Positions 1 to 9,338 of a stretch of DNA of 64,000 bases are shown piece after piece. Position numbers and translations under genes: made by a program. The notes under the pieces are model-generated. The model was not told the origin of the DNA, did no database searches, and saw only the letters and a list, made by a program, of their open reading frames with translations. The DNA comes from Bacteroidaceae bacterium (GTDB lineage Bacteria; Bacteroidota; Bacteroidia; Bacteroidales; Bacteroidaceae), in assembly GCA_902362375.1 (NCBI GenBank), contig CABIVS010000005.1:375278-439277 (forward strand), given 5' to 3'. Numbering within the stretch: position 1 is the stretch's first letter; each line of letters opens with the position of its first letter.

Positions 1-1136
1 AAGTTCTTATCAAAGTTTACCGATTCCTTAAAAAAGCCTGCTACCGTGAAGCCGTTCTTCAAATAACTATCGAATATTTTGGTACTGTTAACTTTCAAAT
101 CTTCCCGGTTACATTCCCAACCATATTCCCAGGCATTGAATGCATTCAGAAGAACACGTCCTATAAAACCAACTTCTGCCTGCCCATTACTTGTACATGC
201 ATCTGTTCTAAGATGTATGCCCGAATTATATACCAACGGATATTTATCCACAAAACTACTTACAAAGAATTGGCTAAGAGTCTGCTTCATATATTCAATT
301 GAATAGGGAGCATCTACAGGCTTGGGCAAATATGTATCATAACAATATTCCCAAGTATGGCGCACAAAATCAGAATAATCTTTTGCTTCACCTTCAGTAA
401 TTTGCCAGGTCAACAAAATCGTCTCTCCTTTTCTAAGATGCTGATAAGCCGTTACAGCCGGAGCTAATGTCAATTTACGGATATAACTTTTAGGGGCCTC
501 CCGATAAGGAAAGCCGAAAGAAAGAGTAGCAACCCCATCCTTATTTTCAAATCCGGTATACCCCAAAGAAGTCTTATCCGAAAGAATAACCTCCCCTTCG
601 CGATGAGTAGCCAACGTGTTATTTACGAATTTATCCAATCTGTTGACAGTCATAAAACGTTGTTTCTTCTCACAGAAAATCCCGGTGAGAGGTGCGCTTA
701 ACCTGTCCTCACTTACAATCCAACTGTCTGAAGTATGGAATGAAGGGGCTTCTTTGGGCGAACGCAGATTACGCCGATACCAGAATCCCGGCATATAGAA
801 CAGGCAATCGTTATGGCGGAAGTCTGTTGCCACCTGCTGATTGTAATTAAAGTAAATATCTTCCAATGCAGTGATAGACACACTAATACATATCCCATCG
901 TTACCATCCACTATGTTTTGAGACACAGTCAACGGTATTTTTTCCGAATTCTCCAAATAATAAGTGCCGTTATTATTCTGCGACTTCTGAAAAGTCAATG
1001 GATAACATTTCGCGCTATTTCCCGGGACTTTCAAGGAAATAGATGCCGAAATCGATTCCGGCACATTATTAAAAGCTTTAGCAATAGTAGCACATGCTAC
1101 AAAAGCTATCCCACAAAGTAAATATTTCAGACTCAT
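1..1136 (-). CDS. Large secreted protein of unknown function (C-terminus outside window)
   Basis: An open frame runs without a stop from an ATG at 1136 to the window edge, giving at least 378 residues. It begins with a typical signal peptide (MSLKYLLCGIAFVACATIAKA). The first ~250 residues look beta-rich. From about residue 260 the text becomes helical and aromatic (FVRHTWEYCYD, IGRVLLNAFNAWEYGWE), as in a beta-sandwich followed by an (alpha/alpha)-barrel glycosidase or lyase. I do not recognise the family. It is the last visible gene of PUL A, 172 bp after the GH105 gene, with its own -7-like promoter word, so it may be a separate transcript. A secreted carbohydrate-active role is inferred from context only. 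Confidence 0.7.
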   Translation of the reverse strand, partial: MSLKYLLCGIAFVACATIAKAFNNVPESISASISLKVPGNSAKCYPLTFQKSQNNNGTYYLENSEKIPLTVSQNIVDGNDGICISVSITALEDIYFNYNQQVATDFRHNDCLFYMPGFWYRRNLRSPKEAPSFHTSDSWIVSEDRLSAPLTGIFCEKKQRFMTVNRLDKFVNNTLATHREGEVILSDKTSLGYTGFENKDGVATLSFGFPYREAPKSYIRKLTLAPAVTAYQHLRKGETILLTWQITEGEAKDYSDFVRHTWEYCYDTYLPKPVDAPYSIEYMKQTLSQFFVSSFVDKYPLVYNSGIHLRTDACTSNGQAEVGFIGRVLLNAFNAWEYGWECNREDLKVNSTKIFDSYLKNGFTVAGFFKESVNFDKN

Positions 1137-1192
1137 ATAAAATATTAATGTGAATCAGCCTACCTGATTCTATTTGTACTAAATTGTTAAGG

Positions 1193-1200
1193 CAAAATTA
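1193..1200 (-). promoter_or_regulatory. Possible -7 box for the gene starting at 1136
   Basis: On the minus strand this reads TAATTTTG, a match to the Bacteroides -7 consensus TAnnTTTG, about 57 bp upstream of the ATG. A TTTG lies at 1227-1230, but the 26-bp gap is longer than the usual 19-21 bp, so the -33 box is uncertain. Confidence 0.35.
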
Positions 1201-1308
1201 GGGAACATCCTCCACATTGAATAAAACAAATTGAGCTATAAATAGAAATAATTATCCAAATCGGCAGAAATTCTCCAAAGCCTCAACTATGATCCCATAC
1301 CCAAACGA

Positions 1309-2412
1309 TTATTTTTCCATAAGAGCGGCAGCACACCACAAATAAGGACCCTGTCCGTGATAATCACCCGTACGGCGCGGACGATCATAATAGTACTGTT
1401 TACTGTTCTTCTTATTCGTTCCCACACAAATTTCTCTCACCTGATTTTTATCATTAAGATATGAAACTAAAGCCATCCATGCTTTACGAGCCGCAGGAGC
1501 ATATTCTTCTGCATCTAGCCAGCCATTCTTAACCCCTTTGATAAATGCGAAAGTAAACATAGCCGAACCTGAAGTTTCAGTCCAACAATCAGACTGGTCG
1601 ATCAACTGATTCCACAGACCTTCCGGATTCTGATATTTCTTCAGACTTTCCATCATTGTCCGATAACCTTCTAAAATACGCGGACGGTCTTTATGATTCT
1701 TAGGCAAACATTGAAGCAACTCCGTCATACCTGCAGCCATCCAACCATTTCCACGTCCCCAATAATAAGGAACATCTGGTGCATGATAGAAAAGGCCATT
1801 CGGACGTTGTAGTTCATCCAGATACATCACCATCTCTTTAGCTGCACGATCGATATATTTCTTATCCTTCGTCACTTTATAAGCACGAGTCTGCACGATT
1901 GTAATCATATACATATCATCAATCCACAAACGTGTTTGCCAGGAATATCCTTTTTCAGCCCATTCTTTTTCCTCCGGTTTTGCGTTTGCTGGCACTTTCC
2001 ATTGAGAATCGGCATAAGGCAACCCTAAATACCAATATTTCTTATCTTTTGTCACAAGATACAACTCAAGAGGTAAGCTACCGAACATATTTACATCAAC
2101 GTGATTCATTATGGGTTGCAACGCCTTCTCTTCAGTAAATAAAGGCTCAAACTTATCTTGCAAACGATTGAGAAGTTCCTTATCTTTTGCAAGATAAGCA
2201 TATCGCAAAGCCCCGTTCCAATAAAATGTTTCCGGATAACCAATCCATTTTCCAATATGGAGTGCATGCTTCTCGGTTAGAAAGCGATATGCCAATCGTT
2301 TACCAATTTCTTCCGGAGTAGAACCTTCCGGAAAGTCCTTCAACATACTTGTTTGAGCAAACAACAACTGAAAAGGAACAAAAAACAATAATATTAATAC
2401 CTTCTTATACAT
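1309..2412 (-). CDS. GH105 unsaturated glucuronyl/rhamnogalacturonyl hydrolase
   Basis: A 367-residue protein with a signal peptide ending near FAQ (residue 20), followed by one (alpha/alpha)6-barrel domain. The GH105/GH88 motif WIDDMY is at residues 163-168; one of its aspartates corresponds to the catalytic acid in the family. WGRGNGW follows at 218-224. These enzymes act in the periplasm and hydrate the 4,5-double bond of unsaturated uronic acids left by polysaccharide lyases, releasing the end sugar. The gene is 12 bp downstream of a GH2 gene in the same operon. A close paralogue sits at 23228-24334, so the two PULs seem to meet similar unsaturated uronide products. No lyase gene is visible in this window. 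Confidence 0.92.
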   Translation of the reverse strand: MYKKVLILLFFVPFQLLFAQTSMLKDFPEGSTPEEIGKRLAYRFLTEKHALHIGKWIGYPETFYWNGALRYAYLAKDKELLNRLQDKFEPLFTEEKALQPIMNHVDVNMFGSLPLELYLVTKDKKYWYLGLPYADSQWKVPANAKPEEKEWAEKGYSWQTRLWIDDMYMITIVQTRAYKVTKDKKYIDRAAKEMVMYLDELQRPNGLFYHAPDVPYYWGRGNGWMAAGMTELLQCLPKNHKDRPRILEGYRTMMESLKKYQNPEGLWNQLIDQSDCWTETSGSAMFTFAFIKGVKNGWLDAEEYAPAARKAWMALVSYLNDKNQVREICVGTNKKNSKQYYYDRPRRTGDYHGQGPYLWCAAALMEK

Positions 2413-2424
2413 AACACCTAGTCT

Positions 2425-5352
2425 TTAATTATTCAACAATATATCTTTCAATTCAACATTATATCCATCTACCCGTAAAAGCATCTTATCAATACCTTCT
2501 TTACAGTCTACTTGGAAACGGACCTCTTTAGATTCGCCAGGCATCAAATAAAAGTACCCGTCATCAAAATAAGCCGGACGAATAGGCGCATCAGTTTTCG
2601 CATCTCTTAATGTCAATGCTATTGCAGCAGCCAAGTATTGCCCCGGATTTTTCACAATAAGCCTGCCCTCATAATGGTTAGCCTTTTTCGTGAAGTTCTT
2701 CACCGAAACATTCACCGAAGAAACCGGCAAATTAGCCAAGACTTTTCCGTCCCATTCCTTCTGATTGAGCCAATAAACATTATCATCAAGCAACTTTCCG
2801 CTATTAGTTGTCAACACCAACTTTACCCAGCAGAAATCAGGAAGTCCTTTTATATCCTCTAATTGTATTACAGGAGTCAGTACATTAGCTTTCACATGAG
2901 CTACCTTCTGTTGTGAGGAGCGTATCTTTTTTCCTACTTTATCGTAAACCACAACTTCCACTTTCAAATTCCGATATTCCTTCAGCGTAGTATTAATAAT
3001 ATCTACTTTATGATGATTAAGACTCATCTGAATATGAAGAGGACGGCACGCTTTTTGCGTGCCATAATAAGCACCGGCTGTTTCCCCATTCGAACTGTAG
3101 TTCTGCCAAACCATACTAGGCCATGCGGGATGACTCATCCAAAGTAGCACTCCAGAAGCATCATTCCACATCTTGCTATTCCATGCTTCAAAAATAGCCC
3201 GATGACTTTCGTAATTAATCAATTGTGCTTTCCGGCAAAAATCATCCAAGTTATCGGAAGGTCCCAGTTTACGATCCATCCCTTCCTTATAAAGTTCACT
3301 AAAAGTCTTGTCACCATATCTATGGTTATGCCAGTCATGGTAATACCAAACATCACTGATAGGCCAAGTATCCTCTTCCGCCATAAATTCACGAATGGTT
3401 TCAGCCGTTGGTAACGAAGGAGTACCCACTTCTGAACGGAAACCACCAGCCAAAGAACGATAATACCATCCGGCATCATATTGATAACGCCAAGGCCCAC
3501 TTCCTGAACTATTTAATGAACGAGAATTTCCTGTATAGTGCCGGCTACGGTCTTCTTTAGCCAAAGTAGCAGCCAACATGTATTCAAGTTCATTCGGAGC
3601 AAACCCCTCATTACGTGCACACCATAAAGCAATGGAAGGGTGATTACGGAAACGACGTACTGTCTCTGTCACATTCCTTATGAACAGACGATAATCTAAT
3701 GGATTAAGATTAAATCCGTCTGTTGAAAGCCAAAAGTCATTCATCACCAACATGCCATATTCATCACAAAGTTCATAGAACACTTCTTCCGTGCTCTCAC
3801 CCGTCCAATTACGAATCATATTGTAATTCATATTCTTATGCAACTTCAAAGCTGGTTCCAATCGCTCCCGGGAAACACGCTTCATACCGTCATCCATACC
3901 CCAGTTACCTCCTTTGCAATAGATTCGTTGACCGTTCACCTTTATCACCATATATTCTTTCATCAGCGAATCCTTTATTAACTCTATTCCCTGTGAAGAT
4001 ACCGGTTTCAATAAGTTCGGTACAAATTCTCCATCATAATTCGTATAGCGAACCTTACTATCCGTTCTTTTGCGTTTCACAGCATCAAAAACTGGTTTTC
4101 CATCCTGCAAAGCAGCAGTCGGATTATAGTTTAACCGCACTACAGGAGAATTATCCTCATATGCAGACAATTCATACTCCAGCTCACGGATACCGATACG
4201 CATCTTCTTAACATCAAGTGTGTCCTTACCTGACGAGACCAGACTTAAAGATGCATCATATAAATACTGTTCTCCATATCCATTGGGCCACCAAAGACGT
4301 GGATTTTTCATTTGCAATACCTTACACTCACGAGGAGTCAGTTTAATCATCCTCTTTTCATTGGCATTCAAAGAAACCGGATAAATGGCAGATACTCCGC
4401 CAATATTAAAATGCAAATCAGCAGTACACGCAGTTTTAGAAGAATTATAAATCTCCGTATTAACAATAAAATTAACAGAAGTAGTGTCAGGCAAAGGCAG
4501 ATCCGTAATCACGTGCGTATCAACAATTTCGAGTTCATTGCCAAATTTTATTCTGACATCCTGCCAAATCCCCATATTTCGGTCGCGTATACCAGGAATC
4601 CAATCCCACCCCTCCGAAGAGATAAAAGTAGGACCGTCTAAACATAATGCCCCACCATTGGGACCAATTCCTTCTTTCTTATTTGCCTCATGAGGAATAC
4701 CGGGATTATTAGGCGGAAGAATACGGATGGCTAACAGATTCTTTTTGTCATAATCTACCCAACGAGTTATATCAAAGATTCCTCTTTCAAAAGCACCCGT
4801 CATGGTCCCTAATAACTGATGATTAAACCATACCTCCGCTTTATAATTAATTCCATTCAGAATCAATTTTACTTTTTCTCCCTTGCTATTACGGGAAATA
4901 TTAAATGAATTTCGATACCACCAATCCATCCGGCAAAGTGTATCGGGAATCAACAGATTATTAAGCCCCCAATAGGGATCAGGGTATACTCCCTGATCCA
5001 CCAATGTAGTTAATACCGTACCGGGAACTGTTGCCGAATACCATTCGCTTGTATCTAAATCTTGTGCAAATACCGATTTTTCAGCTGCCCGAGCTTTATA
5101 TCCTTCTATCATCTCCCAACCTTTGGAAAGTTGATATTCCCAATCAGAAAGCGGACTCAATTCTCCGGGTTCTACCACCTTCTTTTTAGGCTTAGCTGTC
5201 TGAAATGAATGTTTTGAATGAGGTATCACTTCGGAACTCTGTTTACGGGATAAACCAAAATTCCATTTTAATTTTTGTGAATAAATGCATTCTGTAGAAG
5301 CACACAGAAAAACAATTACACAAGCAATATATGTATTCAGCCTTATTTTCAT
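2425..5352 (-). CDS. GH2 glycosidase, beta-mannosidase/exo-glucosaminidase-like (975 aa)
   Basis: A secreted protein with an N-terminal hydrophobic signal (IACVIVFLCAS). It has the GH2 plan: jelly-roll around residues 70-270 (VPGTV, LNGINYKAEVWFN, GIRDRN), an Ig-like domain around 275-395, and a TIM barrel from about 465. The probable acid/base is E582 in CARNEG and the probable nucleophile is E641 in RSEVGTP, both spaced as in the beta-mannosidase/CsxA branch. An unusual insertion (about residues 400-460) lies between the Ig-like domain and the VNGQRIYCKGGNW barrel start, and is missing from the sister GH2 upstream. Exact substrate is not readable; beta-mannoside is the best guess given the adjoining GH130. 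Confidence 0.85.
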   Translation of the reverse strand: MKIRLNTYIACVIVFLCASTECIYSQKLKWNFGLSRKQSSEVIPHSKHSFQTAKPKKKVVEPGELSPLSDWEYQLSKGWEMIEGYKARAAEKSVFAQDLDTSEWYSATVPGTVLTTLVDQGVYPDPYWGLNNLLIPDTLCRMDWWYRNSFNISRNSKGEKVKLILNGINYKAEVWFNHQLLGTMTGAFERGIFDITRWVDYDKKNLLAIRILPPNNPGIPHEANKKEGIGPNGGALCLDGPTFISSEGWDWIPGIRDRNMGIWQDVRIKFGNELEIVDTHVITDLPLPDTTSVNFIVNTEIYNSSKTACTADLHFNIGGVSAIYPVSLNANEKRMIKLTPRECKVLQMKNPRLWWPNGYGEQYLYDASLSLVSSGKDTLDVKKMRIGIRELEYELSAYEDNSPVVRLNYNPTAALQDGKPVFDAVKRKRTDSKVRYTNYDGEFVPNLLKPVSSQGIELIKDSLMKEYMVIKVNGQRIYCKGGNWGMDDGMKRVSRERLEPALKLHKNMNYNMIRNWTGESTEEVFYELCDEYGMLVMNDFWLSTDGFNLNPLDYRLFIRNVTETVRRFRNHPSIALWCARNEGFAPNELEYMLAATLAKEDRSRHYTGNSRSLNSSGSGPWRYQYDAGWYYRSLAGGFRSEVGTPSLPTAETIREFMAEEDTWPISDVWYYHDWHNHRYGDKTFSELYKEGMDRKLGPSDNLDDFCRKAQLINYESHRAIFEAWNSKMWNDASGVLLWMSHPAWPSMVWQNYSSNGETAGAYYGTQKACRPLHIQMSLNHHKVDIINTTLKEYRNLKVEVVVYDKVGKKIRSSQQKVAHVKANVLTPVIQLEDIKGLPDFCWVKLVLTTNSGKLLDDNVYWLNQKEWDGKVLANLPVSSVNVSVKNFTKKANHYEGRLIVKNPGQYLAAAIALTLRDAKTDAPIRPAYFDDGYFYLMPGESKEVRFQVDCKEGIDKMLLRVDGYNVELKDILLNN

Positions 5353-5366
5353 CGTCTTATAATCTA

Positions 5367-6518
5367 CTATTTAGTTTTCAATTTCTTTACATCATCACAT
5401 ACAGCTACTGCCACTTGCGAATCCGCACATCCATAATAAAGGTATAGTTTCTTCTTGTGATAAACAAGTCCCTCAATAAATACTGTTCCATCCTTGTATT
5501 GTCCACTCTTCTCAAAAGGAGCCTCTGGAGCAAAGAAGGGTTTATCCAAGCGAGCCAATACTTTATAAGGGTCATCACCATCTAATAAAAGTTGTCCGGC
5601 ACAATACGCATTGGTTGGATAGTCGGGATCTCCAGTACTGCCACTATTCTTACCATTATACATAAGAACAATACCATGCTTGGTACGAACTGCCGGAGGT
5701 CCACACTCTGTCAACAGGCTATCAAAATGCCCTTTACGCGGTTGTATGATCTTCATTAGCTCATTTTTTTCATCCAAGATAGGATACCAATCTATCAAGT
5801 TATCAGAAGTAGCAGCATATATAGCATGTTCTCCCCAATACATGAAATACTTACCATTAACTTTATCGATGACTAATTGATTTCCTTTCAATTTTGTTAA
5901 AATAGACCCCGATTTACAGAAAAGGTTGTTAAACCGACCATTATAGGCTTTATCAAAAGCAAGTCCATGTTTTGTCCAGTTCTTCAGGTCTCGGGAGGTA
6001 GCTACTGCAAGACGCGCTTTTTTCCGATTCCATGCCGTATAAAGCATCACATATAGTCCATCTTCAGTCATAGTCACACGAGGATCCTCACAACCACCGG
6101 GCCAATCCTGATCCTTAAAATTATCTTCGCCAGGAAAAAGTACCGGCTTATCCAGTCTATTCATCTTAATCCCATCTTTACTTTCAGCATAGCCGATACG
6201 CGAAGTTCTTTTACCTATACCTTGAGCAGAATTATCTTCTGCACGATAAAGCACGACAATTTTTCCGTCTTTTACAGTAGCAGCCGGATTAAATGTGTCA
6301 CTTTCCTCCCACTTAACTTGCTGCTTGCGCATCGGACAGTAAAACTCTGTCGGCAACGGTGATATAACAGGATTAACTCCTTCAGGGCGTTGGAATGGAC
6401 CAAGCATCCAATTATTATCCTGTTCCTCCTGATTAATATCCAAAGAAGGTGCATTAGTAAATCCACACGCAGATAATACACCGACTACACCAATAATAAG
6501 TTTCAATTTTAGTTTCAT
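5367..6518 (-). CDS. GH130 lipoprotein (beta-mannoside phosphorylase/hydrolase family)
   Basis: A 383-residue five-bladed propeller glycosidase. The N-terminus has a lipobox (LSAC, C18), so it is probably membrane anchored. Family GH130 is indicated by NPAATV near residue 77, YRAED at 91-95, and GCEDPRV at 142-148 with the conserved acidic pair E144/D145. GH130 enzymes act on beta-1,2- or beta-1,4-linked mannosides, either as phosphorylases or, for some secreted members, as hydrolases. The lipoprotein signal makes hydrolysis more likely, since phosphate-dependent cleavage outside the cytoplasm would waste the sugar phosphate; this is inference. It lies between two GH2 genes, 14 bp and 60 bp away. 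Confidence 0.87.
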   Translation of the reverse strand: MKLKLKLIIGVVGVLSACGFTNAPSLDINQEEQDNNWMLGPFQRPEGVNPVISPLPTEFYCPMRKQQVKWEESDTFNPAATVKDGKIVVLYRAEDNSAQGIGKRTSRIGYAESKDGIKMNRLDKPVLFPGEDNFKDQDWPGGCEDPRVTMTEDGLYVMLYTAWNRKKARLAVATSRDLKNWTKHGLAFDKAYNGRFNNLFCKSGSILTKLKGNQLVIDKVNGKYFMYWGEHAIYAATSDNLIDWYPILDEKNELMKIIQPRKGHFDSLLTECGPPAVRTKHGIVLMYNGKNSGSTGDPDYPTNAYCAGQLLLDGDDPYKVLARLDKPFFAPEAPFEKSGQYKDGTVFIEGLVYHKKKLYLYYGCADSQVAVAVCDDVKKLKTK

Positions 6519-6578
6519 CCTATTCCTTTTCTATAATTAATAATGATTTTTCTATAATGCAAATGATTGATTCCGCAC

Positions 6579-9296
6579 CTATTGTTTCAATTTATACTCT
6601 TGTCTTTTTATATTCCAACCTTTTAGCGCCAATACAGCTCCGTCTTTCAGCTTTCCTTTTGCAGTCTCAATAGTCACCGTTTTCTTTTCATCCGGCATCA
6701 GGGAGAAGAAATTATCTGTATAGAACGACGGACGTATCGGACTCATCTTTGAATTCAGGAATTGCAACTGATTAAAGAAAGCAATTTGCTCGGAAGTATT
6801 TCTCAAAGTAATATCTACAAAGTAATTATCATTATCTTCTCTTACTTTATAGGTAAGTTTCACTTTTGCCTGTTTTAGTTTACTCAAATCTTCAAAACCA
6901 GAAGCAGCCGGCCCGGTCAAAGTTTTGCTTCCTTCATATTTGTCATTAGAACGCCAATAGAAGTTAGAAGAAACATCTTTTCCCTTTTCATCCTTCAGTA
7001 TCAATTTAATAAAGTGAACTTGAGATATATTTTCCGGGAAACGAATAGTCAACGCATCGTTCACCACTCCATCCGAAGGCAAATTAACCATTGCTGACTC
7101 TTCAAATACTTTCTTGCTGTCAATATCATAAACCTGTGCTATTACTTTATAATTCTTAAATTCACGGTAATAGTCATTCACTACAGACACCGTATTTTTA
7201 AGATAGTCAAACTGCGCATGTAATGGCTCTAATGAGTTAGCAGTATGATAAAGGGATGCTGTCGGTTCCAAAGACCAGTCCCACATACGGGAAGCCACTT
7301 GAGGCATAGAGCAGTTATGATACCAGAACAAGAGCCCGGAACAAAAACGATCACCATAGTCCAGTTTATTATAGTTCCATACTTCCCAGATACTCTTCGA
7401 ATTAATAGCTCCCAACAGTTGCCCTTTCTGCGCAAATTCATCGATTGATGATGATTTTCCATAGTTATTCACCAAGTCTGTATACATAGTACTCATCAGA
7501 TGGAAACCATTTCCATCCAGATAATCCCATACTTCTTTATTGATAGGCCACAGGTCTTTTTCATCCATCATTTCTCGAAGAATTTCCACAGTCGGAAGAG
7601 TAGGTGCACCATATTCCGGATTAAATCCGTCTACCCGGCTTCCTCTGGGAGAGGCTGTATTTTCATAATGTTGCATCGGATTTACCTGCTTGTAAGGACT
7701 GCCATCGTGCACTCCTTCACATTCGGACTGCATCTGGAATCCACGTGTACCATCCAGTTTATTAAGTAATTCAGGAGTGCCGGTAACTTCTGTACTTTCA
7801 TTAGAAGCAACATAATAAGCCAAAGAAGGATGATTACGAATACGTTTTACGGTAGATTCCACGTTACTCATATAGAGAGCTTTATCATGTGGATGACGAG
7901 TGTCACCGGTCATCCAGAATTCTTGCCATACCAACAATCCCAATTCATCACACAATTGGAAGAAATAATCAGATTCCGCAATTCCACCTCCCCACATTCG
8001 TAAAAGGTTGACACCGGACTGACGGGAGTAGCGCAATTCAGCATAAGTACGTTCATCTGAAGTTCTCAACATTGCTTCCGGTATCCAGTTAGTACCACGA
8101 ATAAACAATCGTTTACCGTTCACATAAAAGACACGTGATTTATCCGGAGTCTTTCTATCCGAAACAATTTCTCGAATACCAAATCTCGTTTTCACTGAAT
8201 CACATTCTTTACCATCAACTGACACTGTCAGCTTCAGGTCATATAAGTTTTGTGGTCCTTTATTAACAGGCCACCAAAGTTTTGGAGAATTGATGATAAG
8301 TTGAGGAAACTCTTCAGGAGAGAAGGTAGCTATCTTTTCTTCTCCACGCATTAATCGGAAAGTTTTTTCGAAAGTGATATTCTCACCCACAATTTCACCC
8401 TTTACCTTGCAACTGATTACCCGGTTACTGGTTGATGGATTGACAATTTCAACTGATACAGTCTCACGAGCCTGGTCATAATCAGGCTTTCGCAATTCAG
8501 ATTTAACAAAAGGATGGCGTAATGCCACTCTACCTGTAGCATAGAGAGAAATATTCTTCCATATGCCTGTATTACGGTCACGGATACCGTCCATAAAGGT
8601 AAAGTCCCAACCTACCGTCATCAACATGGTAGTATTCAAACCAATATTGCCATTTCCACCATTATGGAACTCACCGGCTGCCCCCCAAGACTTTGGCTTT
8701 GTACTTCCGGGAACATCTACTGGATAGACTTTTATGGCCAGCCCGTTGCTCTCTCCGACTTTTACAAAGTCTGTGACATCAATATAGTCCTGAATGAACA
8801 TGCCGTTCATTGTACTCAACAAGTTACCATTCACCCAAATTTCCGCCCGATAGTTAATACCATCCAACTGTAACCAGACAGTCTTTCCCTTAAATGACTG
8901 CGGAACTGTAAAATCTGTACGGAACCAGTAGGTATAAAAATCACGTCCGGTTTCAGAAATATCCGGTATCAATTTAGATTCAATCTTATTATTGATTCCA
9001 TAATAAGGCTCCGGATATTTTTTATTATACACCAAAGAATTCAACACTGTTCCGGGTACGATAGCCGGCATCCAATTTGCAGTTGCATAATTGGATAACG
9101 AAATCTTTTCTCCGGGATCTGTTGCATCTCCAGCTTTAATCATTTTCCACTGACAATCTCCCTGATGACCTATTTCAGAATCGAGCCAAAGTCGATCTGA
9201 TGATCTTGACAAATTCGGAGGAGTTTGCCCCATGGAAAAAGGGGAAAAAAGGAACAACAATAAAAGAATAAAAAGTAAATTTGATAATTTGTACAT
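6579..9296 (-). CDS. GH2 glycosidase, beta-mannosidase/exo-glucosaminidase-like (905 aa)
   Basis: ATG at 9296 is preferred over a GTG two codons earlier. A long signal peptide (LLFILLLLFLF...SMGQ) is followed by the GH2 jelly-roll (LDGINYRAEIWVNG), Ig-like domain, and TIM barrel beginning VNGKRLFIRGTNW. LLRMWGGGIAESDYFFQLCD and WQEFW are classical barrel motifs. The acid/base is E500 in VASNES and the putative nucleophile E561 in NPEYGAP. It is a diverged paralogue of the 975-aa GH2 two genes downstream, so both are probably periplasmic exo-enzymes with different linkage preferences. The gene is 42 bp downstream of the EEP-domain lipoprotein in one operon. Confidence 0.87.
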   Translation of the reverse strand: MYKLSNLLFILLLLFLFSPFSMGQTPPNLSRSSDRLWLDSEIGHQGDCQWKMIKAGDATDPGEKISLSNYATANWMPAIVPGTVLNSLVYNKKYPEPYYGINNKIESKLIPDISETGRDFYTYWFRTDFTVPQSFKGKTVWLQLDGINYRAEIWVNGNLLSTMNGMFIQDYIDVTDFVKVGESNGLAIKVYPVDVPGSTKPKSWGAAGEFHNGGNGNIGLNTTMLMTVGWDFTFMDGIRDRNTGIWKNISLYATGRVALRHPFVKSELRKPDYDQARETVSVEIVNPSTSNRVISCKVKGEIVGENITFEKTFRLMRGEEKIATFSPEEFPQLIINSPKLWWPVNKGPQNLYDLKLTVSVDGKECDSVKTRFGIREIVSDRKTPDKSRVFYVNGKRLFIRGTNWIPEAMLRTSDERTYAELRYSRQSGVNLLRMWGGGIAESDYFFQLCDELGLLVWQEFWMTGDTRHPHDKALYMSNVESTVKRIRNHPSLAYYVASNESTEVTGTPELLNKLDGTRGFQMQSECEGVHDGSPYKQVNPMQHYENTASPRGSRVDGFNPEYGAPTLPTVEILREMMDEKDLWPINKEVWDYLDGNGFHLMSTMYTDLVNNYGKSSSIDEFAQKGQLLGAINSKSIWEVWNYNKLDYGDRFCSGLLFWYHNCSMPQVASRMWDWSLEPTASLYHTANSLEPLHAQFDYLKNTVSVVNDYYREFKNYKVIAQVYDIDSKKVFEESAMVNLPSDGVVNDALTIRFPENISQVHFIKLILKDEKGKDVSSNFYWRSNDKYEGSKTLTGPAASGFEDLSKLKQAKVKLTYKVREDNDNYFVDITLRNTSEQIAFFNQLQFLNSKMSPIRPSFYTDNFFSLMPDEKKTVTIETAKGKLKDGAVLALKGWNIKRQEYKLKQ

Positions 9297-9338
9297 GTTC
9301 ACTAATGGGTTTAAGATTGTTGATATTTAATTTAAATT

